Translations under genes and position numbers: made by a program | The notes under the pieces: generated by a model | Database searches by the model: none | Told to the model about the DNA's origin: nothing | The model's input: only the letters and a program-made list of their open reading frames with translations | DNA from: Ziziphus jujuba | Taxonomy: Eukaryota; Streptophyta; Magnoliopsida; Rosales; Rhamnaceae | NCBI RefSeq assembly: GCF_031755915.1 | Contig: NC_083386.1 | Coordinates: forward strand, 2,945,001-3,009,000 | DNA: 64,000 bases | Direction: 5' to 3' | Part shown: piece by piece, positions 1 to 11,424 of the stretch | Position numbering within the stretch: the stretch's first letter is position 1 | Layout of the letters: each line of letters begins with the position of its first letter

Positions 1-1945
1 GTGCCAAGATTTGAGAAGGCCACTAAACTCTTCGATCATCGTGATGTAAGTATATGAATTCTTCCACTTATATGTACAAATATATATATATATATATATT
101 TATATAAATATACATTCCAACATAGTAATATTATTTATAGACTTTTGCAGTATTTGTAGTAATATTAGTATTACTTAATAATCACTTGATGATAATCCCT
201 TTTGTCTTTTGCAGCATCCCGTTCATGGCTTAATGAATGTAACTGAATTTGAGCGTGCATATATTGGAAAAATTGCATGGGATGTATATCATGATACTAC
301 TCCATACAATGTTGCACCTGCTGTCCGAGACAAGCCACCACAGGGAAGTCATGATGAAAAAGATGAAGGTCTTCCACTTACAAGTAGTGGAAGAAGTAAG
401 AAACGAAAAGAGGCGTCTGTGGAAATTAAGGGTAAAGGAGGGAGGCGGCGAATGGGAGATAAGCCGACAAACCAGCCTTCATCATCGACTGCAGGAGTTG
501 TTGCTCATGTTCATGTTAAACCATCGACTCCATCCCAACCTCCAACGACTCCATCCCATGATGAGGTTTGAATAAATAGTATGAATGTTTATCTTTTTTA
601 TTAGTGTAAGTACTAATCATTATTGTTTCTTTTAGGTACCTTTGAGAGAGAGATTAACTATCTTTGAAGGCGAAGTGGCTAATGTACGGCAAGACGTTAA
701 GGATTTAAGAATCGCCATGTTTAGAGAGTTTGCAAGTTTTGAGACCAAGCTTGATAAGTTAATGAAGCACCAAGGAGTGGGAGTTGGTGCTGATGGGTTG
801 GGAGATGGGATGGAAGCGGATGTTGAAGGGGATGAAAATAAAGAAGAGTTTGATCCCGATGCGACCCCCGTTGATAGACAGTCACATCCATCCTTTGTAG
901 ACGATGCAGGACCAAGTGTTACGATTATCGAGAAAGTGTCTACATCAAAGTTTCCTGTCGAGAGATGTACAAGAAAGATAGTAGCTGCTAAGCAAAGTAT
1001 AGATATTAGGAGGTGGGATAGGAAGGCAGCGGCAGCTATTACAACTCCTTACAGTGTTGGAGGCTTGCGGAAAAAACAACCGCGCACTTTACCCGGTGCA
1101 TCTTCTACTTTGAAGTTCGACCCATACAAACCAGTACCCACACGACTTGTAAAAATTTTTGACCAATTTATGAAGTCCGGTTGGGTAGCAAAGGTTGATA
1201 TGGACATTTTGTCTGCGGGTAAAGACTTTTTCCAGTTGCTTATAACCAGTGAGAAATGGCTGAATCAGGATGTAAGTATTCTTCGATCAAGATTTTTATT
1301 TTATAATTTGATAAATTCCATAGATAGTTGTTCAATTGCATGGATGTAATTTAAAATTAACTCATCTTTCAATGCAGCATATGGAAGTCCTGCCTTACTT
1401 ATTTCGTGTACGTGCCAATCGATTCTCTGATGTTTTTTATCCTAGTTTTGAGGTGATAGATGGAGGATTTTGGGTAAGTAAAGGCCAGGTATCCTATATG
1501 TGGCTATTGTGATTTTGGGTAACTAATAATTTATTTTGTTGTAGGTATACATTGAGTAGTGTTATGGAAAGTTCCTCGCCAATCCATCTAAGTTCCAATT
1601 CTCATATGCAATGCAAGAATATGTATTGAGGATTCGAATGAAGGAGTCGAAGCCATGGAAATGCATAAATCATGTACAATATACATGTCCAAATTGTGTA
1701 ATGTTAACTATTCATGTGCCTTCATTTATTTGTTGTGCTAACTGAAATCTTGTAGTATTGACAGTTGTTGATTCCACTAAACAAGCGCAACATACATTGG
1801 CTGGTAGGGCACGTGGACTTGAAAGAGCGTCGTATGACTGTATATGACTCAGATAAGGCTGTCAACTGAAACAGGGGAGAAATTTATTTCCAGAAATTAT
1901 GCATTATGTTACCTTATTTACTGAGGTCTGCATCCTTTTATGAGC
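1..1945 (+). pseudogene. Fragment of a DUF1985/ULP1-protease gene from a Kaonashi-like MULE
   Basis: This segment is a second copy of the ULP gene found complete at 15323-18431; it matches 16222-18125 almost base for base, exons and introns alike. Visible exons are about 1-45, 209-566, 636-1270, 1379-1475, about 1545-1680 and 1757-1870. The last encodes a ULP1 (C48 SUMO-protease) stretch with the catalytic His in NIHWLVGHVDL and the Asp region TVYDSD. An in-frame TAG follows YIE near 1557, and the Cys-containing exon is missing because homology stops near 1945, where NRPC2 intron sequence begins. In places this copy is better preserved than the other: it keeps KLMKHQG where the other is frameshifted. 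The 5' DUF1985 part would lie to the left of the window. Confidence 0.8.
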
Positions 1946-2262
1946 CAAATGTTCTGTTAGTAATTGACAGCCAAAGCTACTACAAGGGTCCATTTAGAGG
2001 TTCTCCATATTTTAGGGTTGACATTATTGCAATCGAAACTTTAGGTGCCAAAATGAAACTCAGCCCAACCTAGAGTTTCTCCATATTTCTTTATTGTTGT
2101 CCTAGTTATCATATCACTTCTAATTTTCTTGCTTTGTCAATATTATTATTATTATTTTTTTTTGGGGTTCTTGTATTTAGATGGGTATTTATGACACCTT
2201 AGATTGAAAAGTCTACCTTTTGCTTTGCTAATACGACCTTTAATCTCTTGATTTATAGCTAT

Positions 2263-4192
2263 CTCGGATGGACACGTTGCTCTACCTATTGGCATGTCCT
2301 CAAAGACCGTTATTGACAACAAGGACTATTGAGCTGGTTGGTATCCTTTAGTTTAGGAGTTTGATTTGCAACTATCGGCTGTGAGTTGACCACTTTGCTT
2401 TTAGGTTGGCCATGATAAACTTGAAGCAGGGCAGAATGCAACAGTCGCTGTGATGAGTTATAGTGGCTATGATATAAAGGATACAATAGTCTTGAACAAG
2501 GCATCTCTTAATTGTGGATTTGGTCGTTGTGTTGTCTGAAAAGGTAAAGAACATCATCATTGCTTGTGTCAGGATGATTTCATTTCTTCTTGTTTACGTG
2601 CTTATTAAGCCATTTGCAGGGCTCTGTGCTCTGTGCTTTGTACAGCTTTTGTTGTAGTACTAATTAAAGCATTTATTCTTTACTATATTTTCATGTTTTT
2701 CTTATCTTATCCTGGAATTTTCTCCAATGGACAGGCTTTCAGCCACGATACAAGTATGAGAATAACACTCAAGACAGGATAGCCAGACCCAACAGAGCAG
2801 GAAATGATGCTGGAAGGATACAGGTATATCATTGAAGAAAACATATCAATTTTGTGGTTGTGGTATAAGGCCAAGAGATATACATCTTAGTCATCTTTTT
2901 TCTTTTTCTTTTTTTTTTTTTTTGGGGGGGGGGGGGGGGGGACAGAAGTTACACATCTTTATCTGCTTCCCTTTTTATTTGATTATTGTGTCTTTACTGT
3001 ATGACCTTGTGGAAATATATTTCTCAAGTTGCTTATGAATTTTTTTGCTGAATAGAAAAATGATATTATAAATGTATACTGAAGTAACTGTTTGTGTAAT
3101 CTGTTTTCTTTTTGTGGTAGTATGTCTCTTCCTACTGTTTCATTATGTGAGGTTATTGTTTACTCTGTTTGTGTATCTTGGCACTATAATTTGGATGCAC
3201 AATTCTCCTTTTTTTCCTTTCGTATTCTTTTAATTCTCTGATCTATGTAATATTCAGTTTCGTATGGTTTTATGTTGTATGAATGTTCTCATTTGTTAAG
3301 GTGCTGGATGAAGATGGAATTGCCGCGCCTGGGGAAATTATCAGAGACCAAATGACATACATATTAACAAACAAACTCCCAGAGTTACGAGGGGGGCTAT
3401 GGTGATGGGGTTAACTGATAGGTCGGCTTTTGGTTTCTTGCATAAATATTCAATATAATTCTGTTGACATCATTTGCTTACCTGTCATTCCTACATCCAG
3501 TGAGTTCAGAAATACTCAATAAGTTTCTTATCCTTTGTTTCCAAATTCAGCAAATTTCAAGTTTGCTTCTCAGACATTGAAAGGTCCGATAGGGGAATCA
3601 AGTGTGGTGGACAGAGTGGCTCTTTTTACTGACAAAAATCATAATATGTGCATCAAATACTTAATTCGACATACTCGTAGACCTGAGGTAAGAGGGTTTA
3701 ATTTTGGCATCATCTGTTAATTCTTTTTATGTTTCTTTTATTTTTTATTGATTTCTTTGTAATTTAATTTTGCATACGTTGGTGATAAATCTAGTAGCAT
3801 ACATGGGGCAAAAAGGTCTTTGTGGAATCATTGTCCAACATCATCTCAAAAATGAAGCTTCTCTATGCTTGCAAGCTTTTAGTTTAGGTAAAACATGATC
3901 ACTTGTTTTTTCGATAACAACGATATGATAACTCGTTGATTAGCATTTTTCATATTAAAATTTAAAACTGATTTAGACTCTCAAAAGAGACTTTTTTTTT
4001 CTTTCTTTTTATTTTTTATTTTTTTAACGCTAGAATACATATCTTCTGACTTATATTTAGCTTTTGTTTATTGCCTTTTTTAACATTTTCTTTAGTTTTT
4101 ATAGATCAATGGATGACGTTTCTTTGTTTAATGCATGCTTACAGGAACTCCAATCGATGAATATTGTCCCTCGATTAAAACTAGCAGAGGCA
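2263..4192 (+). pseudogene. NRPC2: NRPC2 (RNA polymerase III second-largest subunit) pseudogene, copy A
   Basis: Exon-like blocks translate to the C-terminal half of the RNA polymerase III second-largest subunit. They are 2263-2343 (LSRMDTLLYLL, then PQRPLLTTRTIELVG), 2404-2543 ([16 protein letters not shown]), 2735-2822 (ending CAG before a GT), 3301-3398 (DEDGIAAPGEII), 3547-3688 (GPIGESSVVDRVAL, then NMCIKYLIRHTRRPE), 3801-3890 (GQKGLCGIIVQ) and 4145-4192 (ELQSMNIVPRLKLAEA, then a stop). The 2404 exon has a TGA after FGRCVV. The 3801 block jumps from the HGQKG region straight to the MKL-YACKLL region near the C-terminus, so several exons have been deleted and the remainder fused. No 5' half is present. 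The block is duplicated as copy B at 27523-35670. Confidence 0.85.
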
Positions 4193-5052
4193 TAATCAAT
4201 GGTTGTTTTCTTGTTAAATTAACTTGCGAGATTCTGTAAATTTCCTTCTTGATAGAGGCCATCCAGCTTGCTCATGAAAGCAGAATGCAATTTTGTACTT
4301 GGCTATTTGAGAAGATAGTAAAATAATACCGCAATTTTTGTTCTCTTCTATTTTTGTTGTTTGAGGAGTTATACATATAGAAGCTCCTTTTATATATAAT
4401 TAATAACAACAAAAAAAAAGGGATATAATTCCTATAAGAACAAAACTCTCTTTATAATGTTAAAAGAGAGTATGTACATGGTAAATTTCACATCGCTCAT
4501 AGCACATATGCATCCTGCAGCATGTAAATACCCTAATAACCCCTCTTTTAAGGCATTTGCTCAACGATATATCCAGTCGCTACAGCTCTTGTCTCAGTTT
4601 CTAATTCATTTACTTCTTGTGATGGTTGACTACCTGATTGTTTTCCTCAAAGAGAAGCTCCGAGAGCTTGCTTTGCTGATTCACGGCCATGAATTTGAAC
4701 AACTTACAAAACATATATTTCAAATTCCATAGTGGAACAAGTGAATACCTTAGAACTTGCAATTCTAATCTGGAATTGGAAGAAAGCCTTTTAAATGAGT
4801 GTGCTGCATTGGTTAGTAGTTCGAGAACGGCACCGCCTGGGCTCTAACTGCAAGTCTCTTCCTTTTGTATACCGAAACCTGTGTAAGGTAAACACTGCAC
4901 TTCAGGTGGTGATGAGCTACATTATTCTAAGAGACTATATTGATTAAGTTATTACTGGTTTAGGAAAATTTTCATTTTGATTGAATCTGTTATTATTATT
5001 ATTATAGATTTCTTTGATTTTTAATAAAATGCAGAACCTTTTTGATGTTCTT
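4193..5052. other. Spacer downstream of NRPC2 copy A, shared with copy B
   Basis: Parts of this stretch (about 4240-4350 and 4580-4880) are recognisably similar to 35740-36165 in copy B. A 91-codon open frame runs at 4457-4732, but copy B does not preserve it, so I do not call it a gene. No promoter or RNA gene is evident. Confidence 0.5.
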
Positions 5053-5177
5053 ATGCAAAGTACTAACTAATTAAAACTGAAACAAATAGGATACAAGCAA
5101 AGTACTAACTAATTAAAAATGAAACAAACAGGATACATGCAAAGTACTAACTAATTAAAAATGAAACAAACAGGACA
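5053..5177. repeat. Tandem repeat, about 43-bp unit, three copies
   Basis: Three successive units begin with GCAAAGTACTAACTAATTAA and end with GGATACA or GGACAC. They differ by a few bases. The array lies in the spacer between NRPC2 copy A and the solo LTR. Confidence 0.85.
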
Positions 5178-5418
5178 CTCCATTTAAGAGAATACAGCTA
5201 GGGAAGGGAAAACATATAGTAATTAATTGAGGTAGAAAGAATACAAAAGAACTCTTATATTGTTGTGTTAAAAACACAATTTAGGAACAAAATTAGATTA
5301 CTTTCCTTATTTGTAACAGAATCTTTGGCATCTTCATCAGCCGTTTCCTCCCATTTTTTGAACGCCGAATATATTTGGCACTTATCACTTTCAATGATAT
5401 TGAATGGTGCATGCATAT

Positions 5419-7408
5419 TGTCAGGACCCGTCCAAAATTCCTCACCGGAACCCTAGACAAGCTCTGATCCCAGGGAAATCCTACCGGACCCTCCAATGAA
5501 AAATCCAGCAGAATCTCCCCTAAGGGTTGGACTTACCACAAAATTCTCTACACAGAAAACACACACCAATAAACACCACCTTATTCCTCCCATCTTACTA
5601 CAATTTGTTTCCACAAATTTACAGCACTCCAAAATAATAACAGTGAATTAATGCAGTATTTTATAAACTGTGTCCAATACAGTATACAGAACATTATACA
5701 AATAAATATAAAATTAATACAATGTCAGATGAAGCAATACAAGATGGAGAGGAAAAAGGGCGGAAATGCTTTTTGGACTTTCGGCAATGAACTGAGACGT
5801 CAGGCTCGCCCCGGACAATCAACGTCTCCCAGCCTGGGTCTAGGGGAACGGAATTTAAAAACATGAAATGCTAATTATTTCAGTGACTAACCCAATCTAC
5901 TATACAATTATAATAGTAATAATAATTATAGTACACTTGATTAATTAAGAATAAATAAGTAAATAAATAATAATTAATTGAAAATGATATTTTCTCTTAA
6001 AACCCTTACCATTCACTCCATTGGAAAGGTTTCCCTTTTGAAACATTTTTGCAAAACCCAATCTTTTATGCCCCAAAAATCAAGGAATAATTAATTTAAT
6101 AATAATTAAATAATCTAAATACGAATAAAATGTAATGAAATATAATAAAATAAATTTAGAATACTTGCATTAAAGAAATATAACATAAAGGAAAAATTCA
6201 ATATATAATTCATAAAATTTGATTTAATAAATCGAAATAAACAATATCAAAAATATAATTTAAATAGTTACAAACAATTATATAAAATAAGTGGTAGAAA
6301 AATACTATAATATTCATTTTGAAATATTCAACCAATCTATATAATATTTTTATGGCAAGATGCATTTTAAAAAAATTAATTTATAATAAGTGACATAAAA
6401 TATGAATAAATACATTTTAGAAAATACTAATTGGAAATAGGTAATAAAACAATTTAAATACATTTAATTCAAATACGACTTTAAAACTTTAGGATTTGAA
6501 ATTTATATCTGAGAAATAATACTTGACGCACCACACTATATACCAGTGATGTCCTATGATACCCAACATCCCGAGCACCATCTGGTGGGAGGTTACATAC
6601 GGTCACTTTGGCGTTCTGACAGCACTGCTGCTTAAACCGTCATCCCGGTCATGGAGGGGGCCGACTTATGGCCAATATCAAACTTGCCTGCCTTCGGTTC
6701 AACTCACGGAAAACATTATAACTTGCGCGCTCATCTACATACACAGTACAGAATACCAGTACCGTATGAGTGCGTCTAAAACAAATAATCATATTATTTT
6801 TAAAAATAACAATTTTTCCAAAACTCACCGTGGGAATCATACCATTTTTCAAATTCACAATCCCACAATTTTCTTTAATCCTCATCATAAATCCATCACT
6901 TTAAAATCCATCAATTTTAAATCCATCCATTTAAATATAACAATTTTCAACACCATGAAAACCTAATCCGTAAATAATCAAACGTATAAATATGGATTTT
7001 GAACTCAATACTTTAATACAATTATTTTTCTCAAAATCTTAAAATCAATTTATATCAAAATCACATAAATTTCATATTGGCTTAAATCCACATAAGTACA
7101 TTTATTATACGCAATTAATTCTATAATATTAATTTAACAATAATCAATCATAATTTAAATCCATAACTTCTTTAAAACCAAATATATGCTTTCCATGCAA
7201 TATATGCTTAAATCAATAAACTTTTGGCATCATAAATTCAAAAATAAATTTAATAACAATTTAAAACATAATTTATTTAAAAACCCAAACTATAATTTTT
7301 GATGCAATACATGCACTAAGTCAACAAAAATCATCATCATAAGCTCAAATAACAATTTCTTAAATATTAAACATATATAGCACATTTTTCATAAATTCAA
7401 TTAGCACC

Positions 7409-7445
<37 letters not shown>

Positions 7446-8921
7446 TAATTTTTTTTTTTCACAATCCCAAAATATAATTCGGTGACATTACATATATTAA
7501 TTAATCATAATTTGGCATTATAAATTTTAAATATCAATTCCTCTCAATATCAACATATTTATTTTCCATAATTTCAAATAACACAAAATATATATTTTTA
7601 ATAGTCCCCAAAATAATTTTAAAAGTGGATCACTTACCTCGAGTACGCAATTAACCCAAAATCCTCCATAGGATAAATTCCACGACGCACACATGCTCAT
7701 AGAACAACAATATTACATAACTCAAATAAATTAATATTTTATTCGGGTAAATAATATCCGGTACCCAGGGGAGTTTAACACAAATGGTGTCTAAAATTCA
7801 CAAATAAGGTGCCTATGGAAAGCTAAGGAGACGAGGATCACATTACCGACCTTCATTGGACCCAATTTGATCGACAGGGACGGGCATAATGGACGGGAAG
7901 TTTCGGTCAAACTTCAATTTGTCGTATCTCTCAAACGACAGGGAATTGAGCTTAATGGATCTCAAAATCGAGCTGAGGTCCAAAATAGATGGAAAGGAGT
8001 ATCAATTTGGCCCGGTGGTGGCCGGATCACCGACGAAGCCAGCCTTGCCGTCGCGGATCCCGATCTAGCCGCATCCTGCGACGGTTGGCCTCCATTTTCC
8101 GGCTTCTGACCAGAATCTTCCCCCTCTTCCTCCCCATCAGACGCGTGTGGCTTCATATGATCGAAAAAAAAAAAGAGAAACGGGGTGAAGCCGAGAGGGA
8201 GAAGGAAGGAAGAAGGAAGAAGGAAGAAGGAAGAAGGAAGAAGGAAGAAGAAGAAGAAGAAGAAGAAGAAAGAAAGAAAAGAAAAAGAAAAAGAAAGCCA
8301 TTTTTTGTGGGTGTTTCCCCACGTGAGGAAAAAAGATTTTTTTTTAAATAATAATAATAAAATAATAAAAATAATAAAATAATAAAATAAATAAATAATA
8401 TTAAGATAATATAGTATTTAATATGGTTGATATATGGCATCTCCTCATTGTGACACATGGCACCCTTTATTAAGTCACACATGGCACATTGTTCACATAT
8501 TTAAAAAATAATATTAAAATAATACTGCATTTGAAAAACTTTACAGGTTTATAACTTTCAAATCACATGTCCAAATCGAATATACCGGTAGTTTATGAAC
8601 TCGTATCGATGAGTACTTTACAACCATGCACAAGTCAAAACCAACTTTGCATGAACAAAAAGTCAACTCCGGCACCCCTTGGACAGTTTGGACCTCAACT
8701 TGTTTGGCTCATAACTTTTAATCTGTAGCTCTGTTTTCAATGTGCTACTAGTCTATGGACTCGTGACAATGTGTACTTTTTAACGGTACCTCGGTCAATG
8801 TGAAATTCCACCGGAAGCAAAAAGTCAACATTTGACCCTTTCTCGGTCAACGACGGTCAAACCCGATTAACCTTGGTCAAATTTAAGAAATTTCTGGTGT
8901 ACTTCGGAACGGGGTGTTACA
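5419..8921 (-). mobile_element. Solo LTR (3.5 kb) of a long-LTR retrotransposon family
   Basis: On the minus strand the element begins TGTAACACCCCG (8921) and ends GGGTCCTGACA (5419), giving TG...CA termini. It is flanked by a perfect 5-bp duplication CATAT at 5414-5418 and 8922-8926. Spacer homology with copy B is continuous on both sides of it (5260-5418 and 8927 onward match 54810-55160), which shows that it is an insertion. It contains no gag or pol. An inverted-orientation relative lies at 49774-52615 and diverged copies at 55161 and 63404. Shared parts are the GGTCAA-rich start, the ACCCGGGTACC-like segment, a GC-rich central part and a purine tract at 8160-8300. LTR length suggests a Ty3/gypsy Tekay/Del-type parent, which is inference. 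Confidence 0.85.
8160..8300. repeat. Purine (GAAGAAG) tract inside the solo LTR
   Basis: Almost uninterrupted purines built from GGAAGAA and GAAGAAG units. It creates long spurious open frames on both strands (Lys/Glu-rich or Ser/Phe-rich). The related LTR at 49774-52615 has the matching pyrimidine/purine tract at about 50310-50450, so it is a family trait. Confidence 0.9.
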
Positions 8922-8926
8922 CATAT

Positions 8927-10021
8927 CGTAATTCTTATGATCTATCCAATAATATATGCAAAGTTCTTTTTTTTTTTTTTTTAAAGAAATTATTCGAAAT
9001 AGATTTTTCAATGAAATTGTTATGCGTGTACCAATAATTTTTATCCATAGAGAATCAATTATGGGGATGTACATGACACCGACCCAGATAGAACCCTAAA
9101 ACGCTTGAATATATAACTAATTAGCATTTGAAGCTTGCCAGAGTAAACTAAAACTCCATCAAATTAATTTCCAAATAGGTAGTATTTTAATTTTGGGCTA
9201 ACTAAACTTTTGGCCGTCTAGTTTGCCTTCAATTTCAATTAAGTGCCCCACGTTTCAATTTTTTCAATTGAGTGCCTTGATTTTCACTTTTGTTTCAATT
9301 TAGGTCTTCATTTTTATTTTTTATTTTTTATTGGAATCTTTAAATTAGTTTATCAATATAAGCATTGTATATTTAACCAATGGTAGAAAATTTTATTTAG
9401 TTTTTAATATTTTAAGTTAGTAATTTTTTTAATTTTTAATATGACATTTATTTTGAATAAAATTTTCATAAGATTTTATTTTAAGAAAACGAGAATTTTA
9501 ATTAAAAAATTGAAAATGAGCCTAAACTGAAATTAAAATGAAACTGGAATAGGCACACAATTAAAAAAAAAAATTAAAGTATAACATGCAAAATAAAATC
9601 GATTAGTCGATGTGGATAGAATTTTTATTATTTACGTCACCATATTTTGTTTTCGAAGATAAGCTCAGAAATAGTTGCTTGGATATTAGTTTTGATGGAT
9701 ATTATATAAAAAAAATTAAAAATTGCTAATACAGTAAGTAGAATATTTTATTATGATAACTTTCTTGCAAGGAAATAATCCCAACAAGATAGAGTACAAG
9801 TAGCCAAGTCTATAAACATTAATGCTGCATGCATGCACAATGCACTTGCAATATTTACAGCCTTATTCTTAAAAATATATACACAGATAGACATATATGG
9901 ATATATATATATATATATTGGCATAACTGTGAGTATATATAGTTTATTTTATATATATACATATATGTATATAATGCATGAAATTGATACAAATATGCTG
10001 CAACATTAAGAGGTGAACATA
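8927..10021. other. Block spacer 3' of JIP23 copy A, with a candidate MITE
   Basis: 8927-9175 matches the copy-B spacer (54970-55160 and 57660-57720). About 9225-9590 has inverted AT-rich ends: CAATTTCAATTAAGTGCC on the left, and a reverse-complement-like GGCACACAATT stretch on the right. This suggests a small non-autonomous DNA transposon, but no target duplication could be confirmed. 9770-10021 matches the copy-B 3' flank (58340-58700), including (TA)n runs. No gene is seen. Confidence 0.45.
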
Positions 10022-10423
10022 TCAAGGGATAAACACCAAGGTCATTGTTGCTGAATATTTGTAGGGATAATCTTGCCTCATGGACGCAGAAGTGTAACAT
10101 CCTATCCCAGTGTTATTGTAACGTTCATTTTTAATCGAGGGTGTGACATACTTCCAAATACCACTAGGATCGCAACGGTGAGGCTTTTGAATCTCAGTGA
10201 AAACCTACATATATTAATTAATTAGATTCAATTATATAATAAGCTTAAATAATAAAATGTATTTATAGATAATTAAAGATATTAATTTATATTATGAGGT
10301 TGCTGGTAGTGATAGTATTTAAGTAGCTATATTTATATATATATATAGACATAGATATGTATACTTACTATCTTCTAGTAGGGTCGTCGGTTCGCAACCA
10401 GGGAGCCTCTTCTCCCTTATTGT

Positions 10424-10719
10424 TGTTAAAAAGTTAAATAATAATTATAATAAATAATTTATAGTTTCATGATAAAGTAGGTGATTTAAGAAATGTTTGT
10501 AAGCGGATCCTTAATATGAAGGAAAGCATTATTAACCTTATCAATTAAATTACTTTTGTTGACTAAAGTGGAAGGCAAGCAATTAAAGCTATCATGATGG
10601 ACTGACAAATTCAATTTGAACTTTACCATTTTAAGAGAATTCAATTTCAAGTTGAAATCGACCAAATGACACTTTTCAAGCCCGCATTTTAAACATTTTT
10701 TTTCATATATTATCCAACA
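10424..10719 (-). mobile_element. Probable 296-bp solo LTR or TRIM inside JIP23 copy A exon 1
   Basis: The insertion has TGTTA...CCAACA ends on the plus strand and 5-bp flanks ATTGT (10419-10423) and GTTGT (10720-10724), which match at four of five positions. Removing it and one flank restores a continuous JIP23 reading frame (...RGCNNKGEEAPWL). Copy B has no insertion at this position. The termini resemble those of the copia LTRs at 29922 and 34186, but the interior does not. Strand is assigned by the usual TGTTGG...AACA orientation and is uncertain. Confidence 0.6.
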
Positions 10720-10883
10720 GTTGTTGCAGCCGCGGTACAAAACGGTGGCGTGTGATCCCACGTGGAGGAAAGTAGCCCACTGGCCATTTTGAATCTGGAT
10801 AGGGTACTGGGGTCCTTGGACATGGTCCAGCCAATCATGGTCCTTAAAATATGTTAAGGTATCTCTAGTAGCATTATAAATTG

Positions 10884-10995
10884 GGGTTTTATTGAAAACT
10901 AACCACTTTACAAATCACTTTTTGAAAAATAGCAAAATTTTTTTTTAAAAATTTTAGCCTACTTTTAGTACATCAGGACCAAAATACCCTTTGTA
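10884..10995 (+). repeat. Left terminal inverted repeat of the MULE
   Basis: Starts GGGTTTTATTGAAAACTAAC and aligns over about 110 bases, imperfectly, with the reverse complement of 22436-22543. The best-conserved part is TTTTTGAAAAATAGCAAAA, followed by a shared AAAATA-CC-TT stretch. It is preceded by the target duplication. Confidence 0.85.
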
Positions 10996-11352
10996 CTTTT
11001 TTTTTTTGGTTCTTTTTTCTCTACCGAAATGCAACTTTCTTTTATTTTGTTGTTTTTGGTTTTTTTTTTGTCCTTTCCCTTTTCCTTTCAAAACACAACT
11101 AGGGCTTTCGAACAAAGCTAAACTTTCCCTTTCCCTTTAGAAACACACCAGTGCCATTTTCACTTCAAGCAAAATTGTCCTCCCATTCGCCGATGTCATG
11201 GAAGAACCAGTTTTTGGAAAATTGTCCTCCCTCCCCATGCCCATGCGATGTTGTTTGATTTTCGTCTTTGAGCAGAGAGACAAGTTTCTGGAAAATCAAA
11301 ATTAGCTTGCAAATTTCTATAGAAGGTCCACATTTTCGTCAGTTAGTTTGCC

Positions 11353-11424
11353 GAAGAAGAAAGTGAAGGAACCGTGAAAAAAGAAAGTGAAGGAATCGCT
11401 GAAGAAGAAAGTGAAGGAATAGCT
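11353..11424. repeat. 24-bp tandem repeat, three units
   Basis: Units of GAAGAAGAAAGTGAAGGAAT plus four bases are repeated three times in the MULE 5' part (starts 11353, 11377, 11401). The length is a multiple of three and in one frame reads EEESEGIA-like, but no gene frame around it supports coding. Confidence 0.85.

Noticed and set aside
2917..2941. T17-G18 run as a biological feature
   Set aside because: A homopolymer inside an NRPC2 intron, absent from copy B; its length may be a sequencing or assembly effect.
4457..4732. 91-codon open frame downstream of NRPC2 copy A
   Set aside because: The corresponding copy-B sequence (35900-36050) does not keep the frame.
7989..8382. Long Lys/Glu- or Ser/Phe-rich open frames on both strands
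   Set aside because: They come from the purine tract in the solo LTR and are low-complexity artefacts.
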